Shown piece by piece: positions 23,572 to 64,000 of a stretch of 64,000 nucleotides of DNA. Where the stretch lies: the NCBI GenBank assembly GCA_013396915.1, contig VWZL01000611.1, positions 441,864 to 505,863 on the forward strand, written 5' to 3'. Below the pieces are notes generated by a model, which made no database searches, was not told the DNA's origin, and saw nothing but the letters and a program-made list of their open reading frames with translations. Source of the stretch: Stercorarius parasiticus (taxonomy: Eukaryota; Chordata; Aves; Charadriiformes; Stercorariidae). The stretch's first letter is position 1. Each line of letters begins with the position of its first letter. The translations under genes and the position numbers were made by a program.

Positions 23572-25614
23572 ACAAGTGATGGCTTTCAGGAGTAACTTTT
23601 TTTTTAAAAAATGAAATGGTAAAAAAAAAATAGCAAGAGTAAATGAAGCATTTTTTTAAAAAATGTTCTTTTTTGGTTCCTGTAAAGAAAGCCTGCACTC
23701 TGGTATCAGAAGTAAAGTTGTCCCAAATGTGTCTTTGTGTGGAGTCGCTGCTTGTTTGCCTCTCGCGTGCTGGGTGACGGCAGCTCTGTGGCACCAGGAC
23801 AGTGACTGAAGAAGGTCCCTGGTCAGAGGTTGCCTGCCAAGACCGTGCTGATGAGGGATGGCCGGCGGTCCCAGAGACCCTGGGGATTCTGCATCCCCGC
23901 TGAGGATGCAGGACATGGGGGCAGTGGCGAATTTGGGGAGCAGAGAGTGGGAATACAGCCCCCCCCGCCAGCGGGATGTGTGGGGTCCATCCTCAGGTGC
24001 AGGGGCCATGGTGGGACCGAGCAAACATGAGGGGGTGCGGAAACCCAGGGGTGCATGAAGTGGGACCTCCCCTCCTAATCCAGTGGTTCAAGGACTTGTG
24101 GAAGGCAGGTATTCCCGTGGCTTTGTCCCACTCAGGATGCATTTGGGTTAGTGCTGCTGCTGGTGCATGGCTGGACATGGCGTGTCCGGCCAGAGAGACC
24201 ATCACCAGCCTCAGCCAGGAAGAGCTTTGGAAACCAGACTGTCCAAGAGCATCCCGCACCGCACTCACCCAGAAAGCACAGCTGTGGTGCTCAGGGTGAT
24301 GGTCCGTACAGAGGGAGGTTCAGAGTTGTACCCATTGGTTGTAGGCGGTTTCTGTTCCCTGGGCTGCAGCCCCGGGCGCAGAGCCCTGCTGGCAGCCCAA
24401 CGGGGTTGGTGGCCGTTCCCACGAGGGGAAGGTGCCTTTTACTTCATTTCTGTACAAACAGGGCATGTTACCCTGCGGCAGAGCGCAGTAGCTCCTGAAG
24501 ATGCAGGGGTGAAGCAAGGGAGGGGGGTGCACACCGTGGCTGGTACCGGTGCTGGGGAGGAACCACCACGGCTGGCCATGCCTGTGCTTGGTCCCAGGAG
24601 ACTTCTTGGTGTGGCAGCGGCCATCGGCACAACCCCACGAGTGGTGGAGCCCCCACCAGGCGCTTGGGTGCCGGGGAGGCATTAATTCCCTTTTCACAGC
24701 TTAGCAAAGCGCAGCGGGGTGGGTAGGTGTGGGGTGTTGCTATCATTTAAAACGGCCCCTTCTGGTCACATGCAGCATGTGGCAGCAAGGCACGAGTGAC
24801 GGGGACCTTGAGGGGCACTGAGGAGGGGAGACGCCTGTAACCAGGCAGGGACCCGGGTGTATTCAGAACTGCAGCAAACCCCACGTTGGCCAGTGATGGA
24901 GTCACCCAGCGAGGTGCTTCAGCTGGCCCGTGATGTTCACATGCGGAAAGCTGTCCAGCTGCAACCCCAAATGCTTTCTGCAGCCACAGGGGCATTTGTG
25001 AGAACCAAGGGACGCGGTATCAGGGGCTGCATACACGCCGTGGCTGGATGGTGCCGGGTATGGGATGCTGCCTGGGGCAGGGGGGTCTGAGGGGCCGTCT
25101 GCCGGTGACAGCCCACAATCGATGTCCTGCTCAGCCGTGCAAGGAGCAACATTATCACATCCCAGATATTCGCCCCATAGCCCAGCCTCAGCACTAAATA
25201 TCTCCAATTACAGGGCTATGTGGAGTGACAAGGGCTATTATTCTTACCCTGCAGCCTGGCCTCTGGAAAAGGGAGCTGTCGGACCCTTTTGCCTGGTGAC
25301 AGTGCCTGGGGAGTCCTCAACCTCCACCGGGCATCAGGGGTTGGCCCAGCAGACGGGACAGGAGATGAGCGCTTCCATTTATCCAGGGCCTCTCTACCAC
25401 AAGCCGGAGCCGCTGGCTAACGGGAGTTGGGCTCCCCTTGGCATGATGTTTGCAGGAACAGATCATGGGTGGTGGCGTGGGGACATTTGTGCCCATAATG
25501 AAGCTGCCCTGGGTGGGTTGGTGAGGCCTTACCCTCCACAGTCTGATCAACCACCGTGAATCACAGAAACCAAACACTGCTTTAGCTCCACACACATGCT
25601 TAGCAGTAAACCTA

Positions 25615-25651
25615 TCATATAGATCTCTCTATATATCTCTCTCTATATATT
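25615..25651. repeat. CTATAT/CTCT simple repeat
   Basis: Alternating CTCTATAT units in the intergenic interval; a microsatellite. Confidence 0.75.
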
Positions 25652-28600
25652 TACTGATCCTAGCATCCTCCTGGCCTTGAGCAGCGTTTCAGCTGAAGCT
25701 GAAGCCGACAGGTCAGCCCAGCCAGGGCTCGGTTGAGATGCTGCAGGTCGCTGCTGCCATCGCGGTGGCTGCAGAGCTTGTCACCTCCATGCAGACACCG
25801 ACAGCCAATTAACTGTGATGAGGATGGGCAGTTTCACTGAAATTCCCCCCCTTGCACTCGGGCAGGGCTGCGGAGGAGCTGGGGAGGACACGGGGCGTCT
25901 GGGGCTCCTCTGGCTCCGGCTCTGGGTGGGCGAAGGTACAATGTGCTCTGCGTGGCACGGCAAAGGTGAGCCCCGTTCTGCTGGTGCCATGTCTGCCGTG
26001 CCGGCCCTCGGTGCCGTACTGGGCAGGAAAGGGCACACGGGAGAACCTGTGAGGGCTGATGTTGACCGTAAATCACCGGGAGCATCCAACAGTTCACCCT
26101 CTTCATCAGGACAAATCTCATTATTTGGTAAAGCGTTAAAAAGAACTGTCAGTTCCTCTGCAGGCCGCGCACTAATTCTCTGCTGTTCTTGGTGATGAAT
26201 TTAAACAGCAGCACCTAATTAGAAGCTGCAGGGCATGGATTACACTGTCAAGGAAATGTTATTCAAACAGACACTCATTTACCTTCACATTAACCGCGTG
26301 ACCTCAGTCTAGTAAGATGCATGGGGATCCCAGCCCCGGTTTATCCCTCGCTGTGCGGTGAACGTCCCAGTGGGGCGGCACTGGGGGCATTTCCTCCCAA
26401 AGAGCCTCCGGGTGCATTCCGGATACTCACAGCGCTCCTCAAAATTTCCAGCAAGGCCTTTGACAATTAAAACAGCACATTTGTCTTTACCTGTGTGGAA
26501 AACGAGTCCTGTGCAGAGCTCTGTAGTCTCAGCCGAGGGAAGGACGGGTCAGGGCTGAGGCCGTGCTGCAGCGATGGGGTTACAGGGGCTGGGGGGGCGC
26601 GCAGGAAATGTGGAGCTCCCACTTCCAGGCATTTTAAAAGGTTGAAGGTTGTGGCATGGCCCCTTCAGGTGCTGAGCCCAAAGCTGAGCCTGGGCAAGGC
26701 TGAGCCCTGCGCAAGGCACGAGGGTGCCGGGCCCCCAGCCGCGTCCCTGATGCTTCTCTTGGTGACAGCCTGAGTCCCCCACGGCCTTCAAGTGCCTTCA
26801 AGCCCTTTGGGACAGTACTCGAACGGTCCTGGGTCAGAGTCCCACTGAATGCACCCTCCCTTCCCCTTCATGGCTTGCTCCCCCCTCACTGCAGAGCCGG
26901 TTTGGGGCCATGTCTGCGCTGTCCCCGTCCCCCCAGCCACTGTCACCCCCCCGCGCAGCCCAGCACCCCGCTCTGCCAGCAGCACTCCTGTGCTGGGGAA
27001 GCAATGGCACAGCAGTGAAATAGTGGTAGAAAACCAGAGCATATCAGCTCAAAATTAAATTTTAAACAGATTATCAGATTATTTGGGAGTGGAAGTTGTT
27101 GCTTGCTCCTATAAGCAAAGATGAAATGTGATTAATTAAAATTAGACTTCTGTGACTGTCATTAGCCACTGGCCATCAACCTTGCTCAGTGCCAGCCCCC
27201 CTCCCACAGCGCAGCGAGCCGTGGTAGCAAAGGAAAATCACAAAGTTCATAATAAATACTCTTTTCTTCCCACATTTCTGGAAGGACCTATTTCCCCGTG
27301 GCTTTCTTGGCTGTGGCCCCCTGGCTCTCTCCCACACACCTGGGTCTGCCGGGCACCCAAGCGGAGCTCGGCTTCAGAGAAAGGCGGTGGCAAAGGTGCT
27401 CGCTCGCCTGGCCGGACCCTCCGCAGCCATGCGCCACACACGGGAAAATAACTAATTTCTAAAGCTTGTGGAACAAAGGTGAGGAACGTGACAGGAACAG
27501 TGTTGCTGAGGTGACACCTGCTGCTGGGAGCCGGGTGTCCCCCCAGGGCTGATTCCTGCCCTGGGGCAGCTGAGGGAGGTGGGGGGGACAGCAGGGCTGG
27601 TGGCCCAGCTGCCCTTAGGGCTGGGAATGTCCCCAAGGGCTGGGAACGTCCCCGGGAGCCATGAGAGGCGCAGGTGACACAGCCCTGGAGCTGTGGCGGC
27701 CATCGAAGGATGCTGGTGCTGCCAGCCCCACATTGCGGGAAGGAGCAGGGTCGCAGGGTCCTGGTCATTGCTGTTCACTGAGAGCCCTCGGGAGGCCCCG
27801 GCCTCAGCCCTGGCTCCCAAAGCAGAAACCGTCGAGCGGTGCTGGGTCCAGAAATGTCAACACAGCCCTGAAAGAAACCAAACCCTGAGACTGGCTCTGC
27901 CGCCAGTGACAGGCTGCAGCTCCTTACCCCAGAAATAGGCCCAGCTTCTCAAAATCTGGGTTTCTTTCCCTTTCCCAAGCCTGCCTAGATCAAACTGCAC
28001 TTACGAGCGCTCGGCCATGGCAGCAGCCCGATGGCAGGGCTAGGCCAGGGACCTGCTGGGCTGTGACAGGAAAGGGGCTAGAAAAGTTGTCAGCATCCTC
28101 GATACCCAACCTTCTCTCCGGATGAGGATTCCCACGGACTGTCCCTGCTCCCAGGGGGACAGGGGACTGTGCCCCGCGATGTCCTGCGTCACCAGCGTGT
28201 CCTCCGGCAGCATCACTGCAGCTGCCAGGGCAGCACCCCCCCACCAGGGGCCTGGTATGTTATGCATAATTGCTTTATCTACAGAATAAGCAGATAAATA
28301 AATGTTAATGAACATCTGGTCTCCATAAATAAGACAAATTAAAATTAATAGCAATCTTATTCATTTAATGAACAAGTTAACCATATTTTAAAACAGCCAC
28401 AAAAAATGCATGGCTTCCTGCAGGGATGCGCTAAGCTGAGTGAAAATAAATTCATTTACTGGTAGAGCAGGGCTACGTCGTGCTCTCACGGGGAACAGGC
28501 GCATCGTCACGAGTCCCATCACCAGTGTCCTGCCCTGGGCACCTTCTGCATCCCAGACGCGGCCACAGACACTCGAGGAGGCGCAAGGGCACGGGGCAGG

Positions 28601-29884
28601 CTGGGACAGCTGCGGGGTCCCCGGGGTGCAGAGGACGCTGTGCTGTTGAAATGAGCAGACCTGTGCGTCAGCACGGCCGCTGTCTGCTGGAGTCCTCTGA
28701 CCCTTTGCTGACAAAACCTCCCCATGCTGTGGCTTAGTAGACTTAGTTTGTTCACAAAAATGAAGATTTTATGCTGAAAACACTGGCCCCACTATGGGCA
28801 GGAGCCTGCAAAGGCTGGGTCCAGCTTGGGGGCACTCCTTGAGCCAACATTTATTTTTCTGAATTGCTGTTACCACAGCAAAAACCTTCTGACATTTTGT
28901 CCTTGGCCAAACTGTTCCTGCTCACCTTGTACTGTGTTCCTGCGCCAGTTCCTCGTGTCCCTCACTGCTGTCCTCAGGTGTGTATAAACATGAAACCCGT
29001 CTGCCTGAAGCAGGCAATCCAAAACTCTTAAGACATCTGACATTCAAATACAACACGGAGAATTTGTTAAAATTAAGGAAACCGTGTGGAGGGTCTACCT
29101 TGCTGAGAGAGGTTTATAGAGAGCAGCCACAGGATGGGATTTCCCCAGGTCTGACAGCTACAGTGGGACCCAGGGAGCTCTGCCCTCCCCCGGCAGGTGC
29201 AGCCCTGCAGCAGTTTAACTCTTGTACTTCCCAGGCAGGAACGACCCTTCCCCCAGGGTCTGACATGTTTGGCCTTACACAAGCTGCAGTGCCCCTCACT
29301 CCGCTTCCACCCCCAGCACAGGCATTGCCCGACGCTGCTTCCCAGGGCGCGGGCACCGCCACACTGAGGGAGCGGAGGGATGCTCGTCCTCAACTCAGGG
29401 AGTACGTTCTCACTACAAGCACGACGTTTCAGATGGCAGCAGCACAAACCCCTCCCAAGCTGTATAGACCTTTGGGAACAACCTTCTGTCTTGGTGCTCA
29501 GACTGCAAGTCCCAGTGGCTGGCCACTGAAACAGCCGTTGCTGGAAAAGAATAAAATATCAGTTTCTCATGGAAGAATCAACTCAGAGGAAGAGACCCAT
29601 GTCAAATACAGAATAAAGGGAAATACTCTGACACCCCCGTCCCTACCATTTCCTATTTAACCAAAAGACTAAAGAACTAAATTAGAAAATTGTTTTCCTT
29701 GGCTCCCTGCTGCATGCATGCCAAGCTGAATGCTGCTGCTGACATTTAATCCAACGTTGCACAGTGCCTCAGGTACTGTTTTGCCAAACACAGCCAAGAA
29801 TTTAGGCGATAGGACTTCAGTTGTTTGCTTTACTCGTAAATTCACAAGTCCAACAAAATCCAACAAAAACTGGTATTAGGCCTG

Positions 29885-30839
29885 TACAATCCATATATAA
29901 AAAGGGTTGGTTTATTGTAGTTCAAATACATAAACTGAACAATCCCAACATTTCAAAATTAAACTTTAGAAACACAAGTTTAACATTCAAAACAGGAGTA
30001 TAGTTTACAAGAATTGCCCAGAGGGGAAATCCACAGTCTAATCCAGAAGTATGTAAAGATCACTTTATCGTAAATAAAAATGCGTTTATACAACCGTCCT
30101 GTTCTGCACCGGTAACCACTGTTATTTACCAAGTGTTTCCAACTTCGAATAAAAATTATTAGACAAATCTTCACTTGGGCAGAGGGACCCGATTTTGCTT
30201 CTAATTCATGGATAGGGTAAGGAACAAAGCAGACCTGTGAACAAGTTTAATTTGGTCTCCGAGTCGTAGTTCTCCTCTCTCAGTTCTAACTCTGGCTTTA
30301 ATGGATTTAGTTCCATTTAGAAGGGTGAAAGCAAGCAGAATTGGGACTAGTGTTTCCAGAACACGACCTTCAGCAATCAATAATTTAAGCTATCAGCCCG
30401 CATTTCACCTCTCCAGCCAGCGGTGGCGGGTGACCGGAGGACGCTGGTGGCACACAGGCAGTACAAGCTCAAACCACAAGCACGCTCATCCTTAAGACTC
30501 ACATGTATGACACCGCTGAGAATGGCTCCAAGTGCCAGACATCCACCCCTCATACAGGTACTGCATTGCTCTGAGACCTGAAGTTATCACACACGGCCCA
30601 CATGTTTGGATTTTTGTCAGTCATGCCCCAAAGAAACTCATAAATACTTTTAACGTGTTTTTTTTGTTGTTGGTTCCCCCCCGCCCGAGACCATTTTATG
30701 TTCACAAATGCTGCTTCTTCCTCTGCTCCTCAGATGGTTTTGCAATATATTCACGGTAATGTGTATGTATAAACCTGACAGATGGCTCATGCAAGCTTTT
30801 TGATTTAACAGATACCCTTGACTTAAGAGTATTTTGTAA
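29885..30839 (-). other. TCERG1: TCERG1 3' untranslated region (extent inferred)
   Basis: From the TAG at 30840 down to a probable cleavage site near 29885, about 950 bases. AT-rich, unlike the intergenic DNA beyond it. No other canonical AATAAA occurs earlier on this strand; two weaker ATTAAA variants do, at 30246 and 30297, and could give shorter forms. Confidence 0.7.
29911..29916 (-). promoter_or_regulatory. TCERG1: Poly(A) signal AATAAA, probable TCERG1 3' end
   Basis: On the - strand AATAAA is followed about 20 bases later by GTACA and then by the GU-rich stretch TTTTTGTTGGATTTTGTTGG. This is a textbook signal, cleavage and downstream-element arrangement. Confidence 0.75.
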
Positions 30840-63296
<32,457 letters not shown>

Positions 63297-64000
63297 CTGT
63301 GGATAAGGCCAGAGGCAAACAAAGTTCATTTTTGTTTGCTGCTTAGCTGTAGGAAAATAAAGTCTCACAATAAACAGAGAAAAACTCTAATAAAAATTGA
63401 AAGGGCGTGGAAAAAATGCCAAGTTTGAATAAACAAAGTTAAGCGTGCAACTACTTCAATAGCTTCTTCCCCTTCACAACTTGTTAGTCCTCATTCGTTA
63501 ATTTTTACTCATGGAAATTGTGGCGGTTTGGGCAGAAATGGATAACCTACAGCTGGGATCAGTGTAGCCAGGCATTGCAGACCCACGTCCAGATCTGCCA
63601 AAGCTCCTTCAACACAACCTGCAGCTCCGATTCCTGTCTGCACGCACATCCTAGACTTCTCAAGCAATGGCTGTCAATCATGCCAAGGGTTTCAGTTTTT
63701 CTGTAGCACGAGTGCCTCTCAAGACTACCTACATCCTTTGCATTTGTGACCTATGGTAGGGTCTGATCTCTGACCATCGCACTAAGCCCGCTGTGCCACC
63801 CAACCCTCTACACGGGGAGCTTTGTAAATGTATATATAGAAAAAAAACGTTCACCTTTAGAACCAACAAATGCTCTTCTGCTGCTCTCAGGGAAACAATT
63901 TTGCCCACCATTTAGTGCCAGTGCAATACCAATGTTGGCATGATGACTCAAAATTGAAAAAAACAAAGGTTATGAGAAGCTGAACGGCAACACACCCGCG
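63297..64000 (-). other. TCERG1: TCERG1 first intron, partial
   Basis: AT-rich sequence upstream of exon 2 with no CpG island or first-exon candidate, so the promoter and the start codon lie beyond position 64000. Confidence 0.8.

Larger units (their letters stand above)
23016..29884. other. Intergenic interval between convergent PPP2R2B and TCERG1
   Basis: About 6.9 kb, mostly GC-rich. No open frame has recognisable protein features; the longest (28980-29660, + strand) is compositionally biased and matches no family I know. No seven-transmembrane GPR151-like frame is present. It contains a minus-strand poly(A) signal at 23566, a CTATAT repeat at 25615-25651, and AT-rich patches at about 26090-26310, 27035-27180 and 28255-28400 with TAATTA-type motifs that look like regulatory elements. 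Confidence 0.7.

Noticed and set aside
28980..29660. 226-codon open frame in the intergenic interval
   Set aside because: Composition looks like translated non-coding DNA, with no family resemblance or transmembrane segments. I specifically compared it with GPR151 and it does not fit.

Overview
The window is nuclear DNA of a vertebrate, almost certainly a bird. It carries the 3' part of one split gene and nearly all of a second, and both proteins match vertebrate families residue for residue over long stretches. A CR1 retrotransposon fragment with the usual avian 3' tail lies in one intron, next to a 56-base run of N. I cannot name the species. There are no prokaryotic genes, operons, CRISPR arrays or recognisable RNA genes.

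Left part (1 to about 23,000, + strand): the last six coding exons of PPP2R2B, the B55-beta regulatory subunit of protein phosphatase 2A. They encode the last 332 residues, corresponding to residues 112-443 of the 443-residue protein. The exons are small islands in GC-rich introns of up to 11 kb. The stop codon is at 21943-21945, and a 3' UTR of about 1 kb ends near an AATAAA at 22991. Several AT-rich patches in the introns look like conserved non-coding elements, but only cross-species alignment can test this.

Middle (about 23,000 to 29,885): a GC-rich intergenic interval. I see no protein gene in it, and specifically no GPR151, which lies between these two genes in human as I recall. It holds a well-formed minus-strand poly(A) signal at 23566 and several AT-rich, homeobox-site-like patches.

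Right part (about 29,885 to 64,000, - strand): TCERG1 (CA150), transcribed toward PPP2R2B, so the two genes are convergent. Twenty coding exons are present, encoding 992 residues from the first methionine in the window to the stop. Only the extreme N-terminal exon is missing, to the right of the window. The protein has three WW domains, a Ser/Thr/Pro-rich region with a very short Gln-Ala repeat, a bipartite Lys/Glu-rich linker, and six FF domains. Every exon boundary was checked for frame, and the lengths add up without a frameshift. Two differences from the human protein stand out: only four Gln-Ala dipeptides, and no 19-residue segment between WW3 and FF1.

The two genes have unrelated jobs. 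PPP2R2B selects PP2A substrates, mainly in neurons. TCERG1 links RNA polymerase II elongation to splicing. Their adjacency is conserved synteny (human 5q32), not a functional operon. Base composition changes sharply by eye from GC-rich to AT-rich at about 28-30 kb. I found no new biological system; the points worth following are lineage-specific exon and repeat changes, splice-site oddities and candidate regulatory elements.
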